Shown here: in pieces, positions 1-6,570 of the stretch
Layout of the letters: each line of letters starts with the position of its first letter
Position numbering within the stretch: the stretch's first letter is position 1
Assembly (NCBI GenBank): GCA_020718945.1
Contig: DYRB01000126.1
Location: forward strand, 1-7,802
From: Lamprocystis purpurea
GTDB lineage: Bacteria > Pseudomonadota > Gammaproteobacteria > Chromatiales > Chromatiaceae
Reading direction: 5' to 3'
DNA: 7,802 nucleotides
Notes under the pieces: model-generated
Seen by the model: only the letters and a program-made list of their open reading frames with translations
The model's database searches: none
Told to the model about the DNA's origin: nothing
Made by a program: the position numbers and the translations under genes

Positions 1-58
1 CCGCTTGACCCAGTGCCGGACGGAGGCCGGCGCTCCGAGCCGGGCGCTCCCAGACGTC

Positions 59-1513
59 TCAGCCGGCCCGCTGGGTCGGCGCGGTTGCCGGCTGGGCCGG
101 GGTGGCCACAGGCTCGGCTGGCTTAGACTCCGTGGGCTTAGACTCCGTGGGCTTGGGCTCCGTGGGCTTAGTCTGGGCCGCCGCGGCCGGCGGCTCGGCT
201 GCCTTGGGTGCGGCTGAGGCCGGAGCAGCCGGAGCCTCGGCGGGCTTGGGCGCGGGCACAGGCGCGGCAACCACCGGCTGCGCCGGGGCGCTCGGCGGGC
301 CGGCCGGTTGGACCGCCACCGCAGGAGGCGGCGGCGGCAGGGCCACCGGGGCCTGGGGCGGGGCCTGATAGGCCGGGACCTGAGGTGTCGGCAGGTAAAC
401 CGGCGCCAGCGCGGCGGGAGGGGCGACCGGGGCCGTTGCGACCGCAGGCTTGGCGGAAGCGGGGGCCGCCGCGAGGGGCGCTGGGCTGGCCGGGGACTGG
501 ACCGACGACTGGACCGACGACTGGGCTGAAGACTGGGCTGAAGACTGGGCCGGGACCGGCTCCGCGGCGGGCGCCGCAGCCGGCTCGGTGCGGGTCGCAA
601 TGGCCGGGGCCACCGGCGGCACGGGGTCGTGGGCCACGGCGGCGACCCTGGGCGCCTCTCGGGCCGGGGCCGCCGAGGTCGATTCGGTCATAGGCAGGGC
701 CCCCAGGACCGGCTCCCCAGCCGGGGTCGCGGCGGCCACCACGGCCGCGGCGGCGGCCTGATCGTCGGGTTTGGCCGCGGGCTTGGCCACCGCCCTCGGC
801 GCCGACGCCCGCTGCTGGGCCAGGTAGGCCGAATAGCTCGGGCCGTTGCCGACGATGCTCACCTGGGTGCCGACGCCCACATGGCGGAAGGCGATGGGGG
901 CAAATGCCTTGGGCATGCGGATGCAGCCATGGGAGGCCGGCCGGCCCGGGTTGGGGATGGGGCCCGCGTGCATGCCGACCCCGTCGCCGGTCAGGCGCAT
1001 GAAGTAGGGCATGTCCGCCCCGTCGAAGCGCGCCCCCGGGGGGATCGGCGTCTTGCCCATCTTGGCGTTGGAATTGATGACCTGGCCACCCTTGCCATAG
1101 ACCTTGCCGTAGAGGTTGGACTCCTTATTAGCCACCTTCTCCTGCACCGAGAAGCTACCCACCGGGGTCGGATGCCCCTTGGTGCCAGAGGCGACATAGG
1201 TCCAGCCCACCTCCTTGTCGCCCTCGTAGAAGCGCGCCTTCTGGTCGTCCACGTCCACCACCACCCGGGTGACCGCCCGCCCTTCCCCGGTCCACTCATA
1301 GAGCTTGGTCTTCTGTCGCGGCTCCGGCGGGGGGGGCGGATCAGGAACGACCGGGGCGACTGCCACCGGCTGGGCCGCCTCGGCCGGGGCCTTGGCGTCG
1401 GCCTGAGGCTTGACGAGGGTCGAGCAGCCCGAGAGCAGACCGACGAGGAGCACAGCGGCGGCCGCGAGGCCCGCCGCCGGTGAAAAGGGCGTGGTGGGGA
1501 GGCTGGTATGCAT
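59..1513 (-). CDS. L,D-transpeptidase (YkuD domain) lipoprotein with long Pro/Ala-rich tail
   Basis: A 484-residue protein that probably forms or edits 3-3 crosslinks, or lipoprotein attachments, in peptidoglycan from the periplasmic side of a membrane. The N-terminus is a lipoprotein signal: a hydrophobic stretch at residues 14-29 ends in the lipobox LSGC, with Cys30 as the lipidated residue. A Pro-rich spacer (about 47-64) leads to the YkuD domain at about 78-222. Its catalytic signature is visible: His182 in MHAG and the motif SHGCIRMP, with nucleophile Cys197 and Arg199. Residues about 235-484 are low-complexity Ala/Pro/Val/Gln sequence with QSSA/QSSV and KPTES repeats; no domain is recognised there. 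Family members of this type are usually 150-350 residues, so the tail explains the extra length. The ATG at 1513 is chosen because the signal peptide follows directly; I see no strong ribosome-binding site. The gene is transcribed away from the tRNA gene. The enzyme family is secure; the exact crosslink made is not known from sequence. Confidence 0.9.
   Translation of the reverse strand: MHTSLPTTPFSPAAGLAAAAVLLVGLLSGCSTLVKPQADAKAPAEAAQPVAVAPVVPDPPPPPEPRQKTKLYEWTGEGRAVTRVVVDVDDQKARFYEGDKEVGWTYVASGTKGHPTPVGSFSVQEKVANKESNLYGKVYGKGGQVINSNAKMGKTPIPPGARFDGADMPYFMRLTGDGVGMHAGPIPNPGRPASHGCIRMPKAFAPIAFRHVGVGTQVSIVGNGPSYSAYLAQQRASAPRAVAKPAAKPDDQAAAAAVVAAATPAGEPVLGALPMTESTSAAPAREAPRVAAVAHDPVPPVAPAIATRTEPAAAPAAEPVPAQSSAQSSAQSSVQSSVQSPASPAPLAAAPASAKPAVATAPVAPPAALAPVYLPTPQVPAYQAPPQAPVALPPPPPAVAVQPAGPPSAPAQPVVAAPVPAPKPAEAPAAPASAAPKAAEPPAAAAQTKPTEPKPTESKPTESKPAEPVATPAQPATAPTQRAG
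120..179. repeat. 15-nt tandem repeat inside the L,D-transpeptidase tail
   Basis: Four consecutive 15-base units of the form GGCTTAGACTCCGTG. The first two are identical, the third has two changes and the fourth is diverged. Read on the minus strand they encode the KPTES/KPTEP repeats near residues 449-467 of the L,D-transpeptidase. The unit is a multiple of three, so copy-number change would keep the reading frame. Confidence 0.85.
495..554. repeat. 12-nt tandem repeat encoding QSSA/QSSV units
   Basis: Five 12-base units: two identical GACTGGACCGAC copies, two identical GACTGGGCTGAA copies, and a diverged fifth. On the minus strand they encode the run of QSSV and QSSA tetrapeptides at residues about 323-340 of the L,D-transpeptidase tail. 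The pairwise identity between adjacent units suggests recent slippage or duplication. Confidence 0.85.
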
Positions 1514-1667
1514 GGGGTAACCGGGTCGGATGTTGCAGGCCTTAGGTGGTGGCGACGGAGGTCCCCCGGCGCCCTGGCAGGCAAGGGTAACTCAAAAGGG
1601 GTGAAGGGTTCATCCCAAGGCACGGGAAATCCGACGAATCCGAGCGCCGAAGGCAGCCCGGGAGTCC

Positions 1668-1696
1668 TTGCCAGCCTCGGGACAACTCCCTATACT
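1668..1696 (+). promoter_or_regulatory. Candidate sigma70 promoter upstream of tRNA-Thr
   Basis: A -35 hexamer TTGCCA (1668-1673) is followed by exactly 17 bases and a -10 hexamer TATACT (1691-1696). This is the best sigma70-type match I found in the window. Transcription would start near 1703, about 110 bases before the mature 5' end of the tRNA, giving a long leader to be removed. No other gene on this strand lies between it and the tRNA. Inferred from pattern only. Confidence 0.55.
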
Positions 1697-1784
1697 CTCG
1701 CGTCCCCCGAGTAGACGCCGATCCAGACCATCCCAGGACCCGGTCGGTCCGCGCCCGGCAAGGCGCAACTCGTGGGGTGCTGTA

Positions 1785-1804
1785 AATGCCGATCCATCGG
1801 CGTT
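1785..1804 (+). other. Hairpin that copies the tRNA-Thr acceptor stem
   Basis: An 8-bp stem (AATGCCGA pairing with TCGGCGTT, one G-T wobble) closes a TCCA loop. The 5' arm repeats GCCGAT, the first six bases of the tRNA that begins 10 bases downstream, and the 3' arm contains ATCGGC, the end of the tRNA acceptor strand. It would lie in the leader of the precursor if transcription starts near 1703. It may be a processing structure, a relic of a tRNA end, or chance. Confidence 0.35.
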
Positions 1805-1814
1805 ACCCAATACG

Positions 1815-1890
1815 GCCGATGTAGCTCAGTCGGTAGAGCAACTGATTCGTAATTAGTAGGTCCGCGGTTCGAATCCGCGCATCGGCTCCA
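1815..1890 (+). tRNA. tRNA-Thr, anticodon CGT
   Basis: A complete 76-nt cloverleaf can be drawn by hand. The acceptor stem GCCGATG pairs with CATCGGC. The D-stem GCTC pairs with GAGC. The anticodon stem ACTGA pairs with TTAGT (one G-T wobble) around loop TTCGTAA, placing anticodon CGT at 34-36, which reads the Thr codon ACG. A five-base variable region precedes the T-stem CGCGG/CCGCG with loop TTCGAAT. Discriminator T is followed by an encoded CCA (1888-1890). It stands alone, with no second tRNA adjacent, and is followed by a likely terminator. Confidence 0.97.
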
Positions 1891-1898
1891 TCCAATCC

Positions 1899-1930
1899 AC
1901 GGCCTGGGCGAAAACCGTCTGGGCCGTTTT
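1899..1930 (+). terminator. Probable rho-independent terminator after tRNA-Thr
   Basis: ACGGCCT (1899-1905) pairs with GGGCCGT (1921-1927), a 7-bp stem with one wobble pair and a 15-base loop, followed by TTTTCATTT. The alternative pairing GAAAAC with GTTTTC (1910-1931) also exists, so the structure is not unique. Its place 9 bases after the tRNA CCA supports a role in ending that transcript. The T-run is short and interrupted. Confidence 0.5.
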
Positions 1931-2144
1931 CATTTGAGCAACCCAGGTGCCACGGGCTCGACATCTCTCCGTTGCTGAATGGGACATCGTCGGTCCATCC
2001 GACCCCCTCCCAACCAAGCCGGCCTTGTTGTGCACCCCCGCGCCTTTCCGGACACCCCCGGGACGCCCTCGCTACGGCCGGGATTGTTCACAACCCCTGA
2101 GGTCGAGGCCGCTGACAGGCCGCGACGGCAAGGGTCCGCCCCGC
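1931..2144. other. Intergenic stretch with nothing recognised
   Basis: Between the tRNA terminator and the 3' end of the TerB-like pseudogene I find no coding signature, RNA gene or repeat. Open frames here are composition artefacts or read back through the tRNA. Confidence 0.5.
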
Positions 2145-2385
2145 TCAGTCCCTGCCGCCCATACGGTGCTTGGCTGCAATAAAGGCCCCATGGGGCACAT
2201 GCAGGAGTTCCGCGACCTTGCGCACCAGATGCTCTTCGTAGTGGTGCAGTTCGGCGTCGGCGTAGGCGACCCGCCAGAGTTGCTCGACCACCTGGGCCCT
2301 CTGCTCCGGGCCATAGTGCCGGTTGATCAGACTGGTGAACTGGTAGGAGGTATTGCTCGAAGAAGGTCGTGATTCCTGAAAGCAG
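2145..2385 (-). pseudogene. TerB-like (COG4103-type) gene with internal deletion and frameshift
   Basis: Two pieces of one small TerB-like helical protein are present in different frames. The 5' piece reads LLSGITTFFEQYLLP, which resembles the start of such proteins. The 3' piece is well preserved, from SYQFTSLINRHYGPEQ through the stretches WRVAYADAELHHYEEHLV and LLHVPHGAFIAAKHR to a TGA at 2145-2147. The two meet near 2340-2355. The central part of the family (roughly 80 residues in my recollection of full-length members of about 150) is missing and the frame changes at the join. There is no ATG at the expected start: a good ribosome-binding site AGAGG (2394-2398, minus strand) sits 8 bases before a CTG (2383-2385) that would begin CTG-CTT-TCA. 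The ATG has probably mutated to CTG. The function of this family is not well established; TerB relatives are linked to tellurite-resistance and stress systems. Confidence 0.75.
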
Positions 2386-2410
2386 GTGAATGGCCTCTTT
2401 GCGACCCCAA

Positions 2411-2431
2411 GCCCGGTACTTGTACCCGGGC
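2411..2431. other. Small imperfect palindrome upstream of the TerB-like pseudogene
   Basis: GCCCGGTAC and GTACCCGGGC form an inverted repeat (6 bp plus 3 bp with one bulged base) around a TT centre. It lies just upstream of the pseudogene's ribosome-binding site on the minus strand. It could be an operator or leader hairpin. Nothing else supports a function. Confidence 0.3.
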
Positions 2432-2592
2432 ATGCTACACCATCGGCACCGGCAACCAACCGCCGAGCAGGGGCAGGCCGCGGCCGGCCCGATCAGGGTC
2501 GCGGACAAGGCGGGGGAGCGATGGTCCACCGCGACAGCCGGACCCGGTCCAGCGACAATGCACCACCGATCACTCAGACCAGACCTCAACCC

Positions 2593-3054
2593 ATGGACCT
2601 CGACCCCACCCTGACCCCCGGCCTGCCGCGACGCCTGGCTGCCCTGTTCTACGACGGGGTGCTCCTGTTCGCCCTCCTGCTGGTGGCCACCGGGGTGGCG
2701 ATGGGGGTCCAGATGCTGGTGGTCGGGGGGCCCTCCCCGGTTCAGGGACAGTGGTTGCGCGCCTGGCTGTTCCTGGTGATCAGCGGATTCTTTGCGTACT
2801 TCTGGACCCACGGCGGCCAGACCCTGGGCATGAGCGCCTGGCGCCTGCGCCTGGTGCGCGCCGACGGGGGCAATCCGCGGCTGCCCGACGCCCTGCTGCG
2901 CCTGGCCTGTGCGACCATCGCCCTGGCCCCGGCTGGGCTCGGGCTCTGGTGGGTGCTGATCGATCCGAAGGGACTCGCCTGGCACGACCGCTGGTCGCGC
3001 ACCCGGCTGATCCTGGTCCAGCCCCCGGCAAAGCCGGCCGGCACCCAGACCTGA
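2593..3054 (+). CDS. RDD family membrane protein
   Basis: A 153-residue integral membrane protein of the RDD family, whose members are small inner-membrane proteins of mostly unknown or transport-related function. Visible family features are the N-terminal PRRLAALFYD (Arg13/Arg14 and Asp21) leading into a first hydrophobic segment (about 20-44), a second at about 56-72, the GQTLGMSAWRLRLVRADG segment between helices, a third helix at about 101-122, and the C-terminal WHDRWSRTRLIL with His131-Asp132. Length is typical. The ATG at 2593 is chosen because the domain starts within ten residues. No clear ribosome-binding site precedes it. An in-frame ATG at 2521 has a purine-rich GGGGGAG just upstream, but would add 24 residues unlike any domain. 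The gene stands alone, divergent from the TerB-like pseudogene and convergent with lptG. Confidence 0.85.
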   Translation: MDLDPTLTPGLPRRLAALFYDGVLLFALLLVATGVAMGVQMLVVGGPSPVQGQWLRAWLFLVISGFFAYFWTHGGQTLGMSAWRLRLVRADGGNPRLPDALLRLACATIALAPAGLGLWWVLIDPKGLAWHDRWSRTRLILVQPPAKPAGTQT

Positions 3055-3086
3055 TCCCGGAAAAGACCGTTCAGCCTAAGAAGAGG

Positions 3087-3221
3087 AGTTGAGCCGCAAA
3101 TGAACGCAAATGGACGCAAATCATCGAGGGGCCGGGGGCCGGGCCCGGCGCCCCCCGGGGTGACCCGAGGGGCATCACCAAGCCCCTGAACCATTTGCGT
3201 TCATTTGCGTTCATTTGCGGC
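3087..3221. repeat. Inverted-repeat element, copy A (phased CGCAAAT arms)
   Basis: Two 29-nt arms (3093-3121 and 3193-3221) are inverted repeats differing at one base. Each arm holds three CGCAAAT units exactly 10 bases apart. The 71-base centre is GC-rich and contains CCCCCCGGGGTGACC. A short AGTTGA flank (3087-3092) is shared with the second copy at 6940-7070. The element sits between two convergent genes, so it could act as a bidirectional terminator or transcript-end hairpin, a protein-binding site or a non-autonomous mobile element. No transposase is nearby and there is no T-run. The AT-rich arms stand out from the GC-rich surroundings. Confidence 0.8.
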
Positions 3222-3292
3222 CGGATTGGCTTGTGCAAGATCGACGCGACGCAACGATGGGGCTGCCCCGGACGTCGCTCCAAAGGGGACGC

Positions 3293-4357
3293 TCACCCCA
3301 CCCGCCGCAGCACCAGCAGGGCCGCGCCCAGGAACAGCAGGGGCGGGGTGAAGGCGGCCACCACCGGGCTCAGGCCATAGAGCAGGGACAGGTAGGAGAA
3401 GGTGCGGCTGATCAGGTAGAAGACGATGCCCGCCACTATGCCCATGAAGACCCGGGCCCCGGTCCCGCTGGTGCGTGAGGAACCCATGAGCAGCGGGATG
3501 GCGACGAAGATCATGGCCAGGATCAGGAAGGGCTGGACCACTTTGGCCCAGAAGGCGACCTTGTAGGGCCCGGCGTCCTGGTCGTTGGCATCCATGTAGC
3601 GGATGTATCGGTGCAGGCCCCAGATGGGCAGCATCTGCGGCTGCACCACCACCACCTCGAGCAGGCTCGGGTTGATCCGCGAGGACCAGTCCTCCTCGGC
3701 CAGGTGCTCGACCTCGACCCGGTCCGGGAAGATCCGGCTGCGCGCCACGTCCTCCAGCACCCAGGCCTTGCGCACATAGCGGGCGCGGGCGGCGTGGGTG
3801 GCCAGGGTCAGGCGACGCTCCTCGTCCAACTCGTAGATGGAGATGTCGCGCAGGTCGGCCCCGGGCAGGATCTGGCGGATGTTGACGAAGGTGCGCCCGT
3901 CCCGGGCCCAGAAGCCGTAGGGGGTGGCCAGGGTGGACTGACCGGACAGGGCCTCGGAGCGCAGCCGCAGCCCCTCCTGCTCGGCAATCGGTGCAAGCCC
4001 CTCCCCCACCGCCACCGCGATGACCGCCAGTACCAGCCCGCCCAGCATGGCGGCGCCGACGATGCGCCCGATGGACACCCCGGCGGCGCGCATGGCCACC
4101 AGTTCGGAGCGGCTGGCCAGAGATCCCAGGCCCACCAGGGCCCCGATGAGGGTGGCGATGGGGAAGAGCTGATAGGCGAAGCGCGGCAGGGTCAGGGAGA
4201 CATAGAGCAGGGCGTCGGTCAGTCGATAGCCCTCGCCCTTGACCGCGTCCATTTCATCGGCCAACAGGAAGAAGGCGATCAGGGGCAGCAGAACGGCCAG
4301 GGTGGTGAGCGAGCCCCACACCACGGCCCCGGCCAGGTAGCGGTCGAGGATCTTCAT
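3293..4357 (-). CDS. lptG: LPS export ABC transporter permease LptG
   Basis: A 354-residue inner-membrane permease of the YjgP/YjgQ family, half of the LptFG pair that, with the ATPase LptB, lifts lipopolysaccharide from the inner membrane and passes it to the LptC-LptA bridge. The fold is visible: MKILDRYLAG start, transmembrane segments at about 11-33, 60-80 and 98-120, a soluble periplasmic region of about 125-265 (the beta-jellyroll), then segments at about 270-291, 302-322 and 333-351. SRSELVAMRAAGVS (82-95) matches the cytoplasmic coupling helix that meets LptB. Length matches LptG. LptG is preferred over LptF because of the MKILDRY start and the jellyroll sequence, but the two are paralogues. 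Normally lptF lies directly upstream in the same operon; here the upstream gene is pepA on the other strand and no lptF is present. Confidence 0.93.
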   Translation of the reverse strand: MKILDRYLAGAVVWGSLTTLAVLLPLIAFFLLADEMDAVKGEGYRLTDALLYVSLTLPRFAYQLFPIATLIGALVGLGSLASRSELVAMRAAGVSIGRIVGAAMLGGLVLAVIAVAVGEGLAPIAEQEGLRLRSEALSGQSTLATPYGFWARDGRTFVNIRQILPGADLRDISIYELDEERRLTLATHAARARYVRKAWVLEDVARSRIFPDRVEVEHLAEEDWSSRINPSLLEVVVVQPQMLPIWGLHRYIRYMDANDQDAGPYKVAFWAKVVQPFLILAMIFVAIPLLMGSSRTSGTGARVFMGIVAGIVFYLISRTFSYLSLLYGLSPVVAAFTPPLLFLGAALLVLRRVG

Positions 4358-4532
4358 TCAGGTCCCCGCGGGTCCGGTGACCGGGGGATGGGCCCTTGGC
4401 CGAGGGTGCAGCGCCACTTTGGAATCCTGTAGACTCGCGGGTCGCGTATCTTAGCACCGGCGGGGCGCCAAGCAGGGCGGCCCGGCCATCACCAAGCACG
4501 GCACCCTCTTTGGTACAAGGCGAGGCAGACCC
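4358..4532. promoter_or_regulatory. Divergent intergenic region between lptG and pepA
   Basis: This 175-base gap must carry the start signals for lptG (minus) and pepA (plus). TAGACT at 4430-4435 is a possible plus-strand -10, but its -35 partner is weak. On the minus strand TAAGAT (4448-4453) is a possible -10 for lptG, again without a good -35. GAGG just before the pepA ATG (GAGGCAGACCC) is a plausible ribosome-binding site. No remnant of lptF is recognisable. Confidence 0.4.
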
Positions 4533-6035
4533 ATGGAATTCAAGATCAAGACCGGCGACCTGGCGCGCCTGAAGACCCCTTGCCTGATCCTCGGGGTGTT
4601 CGACAAACGCAAGCTGTCCGGGCCCGCCGAGGCCATCGACAAGGCAAGCTTCGGCCACCTCGGTAACATCCTGGCCAAGGGCGACATGGACGGCGACAAG
4701 GGGCGTACCCTGATGCTCTACGGCGTCCCCGGGGTGGACGCCGAGCGCGTCCTGCTGGTGGGCTGCGGCAAGCGCAAGGAGTTGACCCGGGCGGTCTACA
4801 ACCAGGCCATGACCGCCGCCGTCACCCTGCTCAACCAGACCCGCACCGGGGAGGCCCTGTGCACCCTGGCGGAGCTGGCCCCGGAGGGCATGGACCCCTA
4901 CCAGGCAGTGCGCGACCTGGCCACCGTCGCCGCGGACCTGGGCTACCGCTACACGGCCACCAAGGCCGAGAAGCAGCCGGTGAAGCACCCCCTCAAGCGT
5001 ATGAGCCTCTGGGTGTCGAAGAAGCACGACCTGGAGGCCGCCGAGCGCGCCGTGCGCCACGCCGCCGCCATCGCCGCCGGGGTGGCCCTGGCCCGGGAGC
5101 TGGGCGACCTGCCGGGCAATATCTGCACCCCGAGCTACCTGGCCGAACGCGCCCAGGACCTGGCCAGCGAACACCCCAGGCTGAAGGTGGAAATCCTGGA
5201 GGAGGCGGACATGCAGGAGCTGGGCATGGGGGCCCTGCTGTCGGTGTCCCGGGGTAGCCGCCAGCCGGCCAAGCTCATCCTCATGCACTACGCCGGGGGC
5301 AAGGAGGGGGCCAAGCCGGTGGTCCTGGTGGGCAAGGGCCTGACCTTCGACGCCGGGGGCATCTCCATCAAGCCCGCCGCGGACATGGACGAGATGAAGT
5401 ACGACATGTGCGGCGGGGCCGCGGTCATCGGGGCCCTGCGCGCCGCCGTCGCCCTGGAACTGCCCATCAACCTGGTCGGCGTGGTCCCGGCCTCGGAGAA
5501 CCTCCCCGACGGCCAGGCCAACAAGCCCGGGGACATAGTCACCAGCATGTCCGGGCAGACCATCGAGATCCTCAACACCGACGCCGAGGGTCGGCTGATC
5601 CTGTGCGACTCCCTGACCTATGTCGAGCGCTTCGACCCGGCGGTGGTCATAGACCTGGCCACCCTGACCGGGGCCTGCGTGGTGGCCCTGGGCAAGCACC
5701 CGGCGGGGCTGTTCAGCGGCGACGACCGGCTCGCCGCCGAGGTCCTGGCCGCCGGCGACTATGCCGGCGACCGCGCCTGGCGCCTGCCCCTGTGGGAGGA
5801 CTACCAGACCCAGCTCGACAGCAACTTCGCCGACATGGCCAACATCGGCGGGCGCGACGCCGGGGCCATCACCGCCGCCTGTTTCCTTGCCCGTTACACC
5901 AAGAAGTACCCCTGGGCCCACCTGGACATCGCCGGCATCGCCTGGCGCAGCGGCAAGGAGAAGGGGGCCACCGGGCGCCCTGTGGCCCTGCTGACCCAGT
6001 TCCTGCTGGGGCGCAGCGGCGAGGCGACGCGCTGA
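4533..6035 (+). CDS. pepA: Leucyl aminopeptidase PepA (M17)
   Basis: A 500-residue cytosolic metallo-aminopeptidase that removes N-terminal residues, especially Leu, from peptides. It has the N-terminal macro-like domain (about 1-165) and the C-terminal M17 catalytic domain (about 190-495). The signature NTDAEGRL is at 348-355. By that motif and spacing the two-metal ligands are Lys268, Asp273, Asp291, Asp350 and Glu352, with catalytic Lys280 and Arg354; all are present, offset by two from the E. coli enzyme. Length is standard. In E. coli PepA also binds DNA, in Xer recombination at cer sites and in carAB control; whether this one does cannot be seen here. It diverges from lptG and is followed 7 bases later by holC, the usual gammaproteobacterial order. 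Confidence 0.97.
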   Translation: MEFKIKTGDLARLKTPCLILGVFDKRKLSGPAEAIDKASFGHLGNILAKGDMDGDKGRTLMLYGVPGVDAERVLLVGCGKRKELTRAVYNQAMTAAVTLLNQTRTGEALCTLAELAPEGMDPYQAVRDLATVAADLGYRYTATKAEKQPVKHPLKRMSLWVSKKHDLEAAERAVRHAAAIAAGVALARELGDLPGNICTPSYLAERAQDLASEHPRLKVEILEEADMQELGMGALLSVSRGSRQPAKLILMHYAGGKEGAKPVVLVGKGLTFDAGGISIKPAADMDEMKYDMCGGAAVIGALRAAVALELPINLVGVVPASENLPDGQANKPGDIVTSMSGQTIEILNTDAEGRLILCDSLTYVERFDPAVVIDLATLTGACVVALGKHPAGLFSGDDRLAAEVLAAGDYAGDRAWRLPLWEDYQTQLDSNFADMANIGGRDAGAITAACFLARYTKKYPWAHLDIAGIAWRSGKEKGATGRPVALLTQFLLGRSGEATR

Positions 6036-6042
6036 CCCCAAG

Positions 6043-6477
6043 GTGCCGCGCATCGATTTCTACACCCTGGCGGCGGACAGCGGCGGCGACCGGCTGCTAC
6101 TGACCTGCCGCCTGGCCCAACGGGCCTACGGCGAGGGGCTGCGGGTCTTCGTCGCCACCCCGGACCTGGGGACTGCCAGGACCCTGGACCTGCTGCTGTG
6201 GACCTTCCGCGACGAGAGCTTCGTACCCCACGGCCTGGTGGGCGAGACCGACCCGGAGCTGACCGCGGTCCTGATCGGGCGCGGACCGGGCGAGCCGGCC
6301 CACGGGACCCAGGTCCTGATCAACCTGGGGTTGGAGGTGCCGCAGGGTCTGGACACCTGCGAGCGCCTTCTGGAACCTATAGACCAGGACCCGCAGGTGC
6401 GGGCCGCCGGGCGGCGGCGCTATGCCCACTACCAGGGTCTGGGGTACCCCCTGAACCACCACGAGCTGCGCATCTAG
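6043..6477 (+). CDS. holC: DNA polymerase III chi subunit HolC
   Basis: A 144-residue subunit of the clamp-loader complex. Chi pairs with psi (HolD) and contacts single-strand binding protein, helping the replisome hold on SSB-coated DNA. The N-terminus PRIDFYTLA and the core LDLLLWTFRDESFVPHGL (48-65) match the chi family, including the conserved LW-TF and SF-PH positions. INLGLEVP (93-100) is the following conserved strand. Length is normal. The start is GTG at 6043, because the family sequence begins there and no in-frame ATG is near. The gap after the pepA stop is 7 bases, so it is probably cotranscribed and translationally coupled. valS, which often follows holC, is absent; a DsrC-like gene follows instead. 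Confidence 0.93.
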   Translation: MPRIDFYTLAADSGGDRLLLTCRLAQRAYGEGLRVFVATPDLGTARTLDLLLWTFRDESFVPHGLVGETDPELTAVLIGRGPGEPAHGTQVLINLGLEVPQGLDTCERLLEPIDQDPQVRAAGRRRYAHYQGLGYPLNHHELRI

Positions 6478-6532
6478 TCCCGGCATCGGCCAACCCCAGC
6501 CACACAGTCGGAATTGCACCGCGGCGAAGGGC

Positions 6533-6561
6533 TATAGTCGCCGGCAAGCACCCACCAGGAG
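6533..6561 (+). promoter_or_regulatory. Possible -10 element and ribosome-binding site for the DsrC-like gene
   Basis: TATAGT (6533-6538) resembles a sigma70 -10 hexamer. The nearest -35-like sequence, TTGCAC at 6514-6519, is only 13 bases away, so the promoter is uncertain. AGGAG at 6557-6561 lies 9 bases before the ATG at 6571 and is a convincing ribosome-binding site that fixes the start. Confidence 0.45.
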
Positions 6562-6570
6562 AACCACAAG

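Noticed and set aside
629..1483. A 284-codon plus-strand frame opposite the L,D-transpeptidase
   Set aside because: Arg/Gly/His-rich shadow with no domain; the opposite strand encodes a lipobox and the SHGC catalytic motif.
1668..2035. Short open frames reading through the tRNA (DVAQSVEQLIRN on plus, MRGFEPRTY on minus)
   Set aside because: These peptides are classic translations of tRNA genes, not proteins.
1930..2985. A 351-codon minus-strand frame across the TerB-like pseudogene and the RDD gene
   Set aside because: Composition artefact. Only its short ITTFFEQYL stretch is meaningful, as the 5' remnant of the pseudogene.
3093..3221. A CRISPR array, because of short regularly spaced repeats
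   Set aside because: The 10-base unit spacing and inverted arms do not match repeat-spacer architecture, and no cas gene is present.
3071..3478. Small frames containing ICVHLRSFAA or MRSFAFICG at the inverted-repeat element
   Set aside because: They are translations of the CGCAAAT-repeat arms and have no independent coding evidence.
4254..6053. A 599-codon open frame on the minus strand opposite pepA
   Set aside because: It is the antisense shadow of pepA in very GC-rich DNA. Its translation is Gly/Gln/Val-rich with no recognisable domain, while pepA on the other strand has full catalytic motifs.
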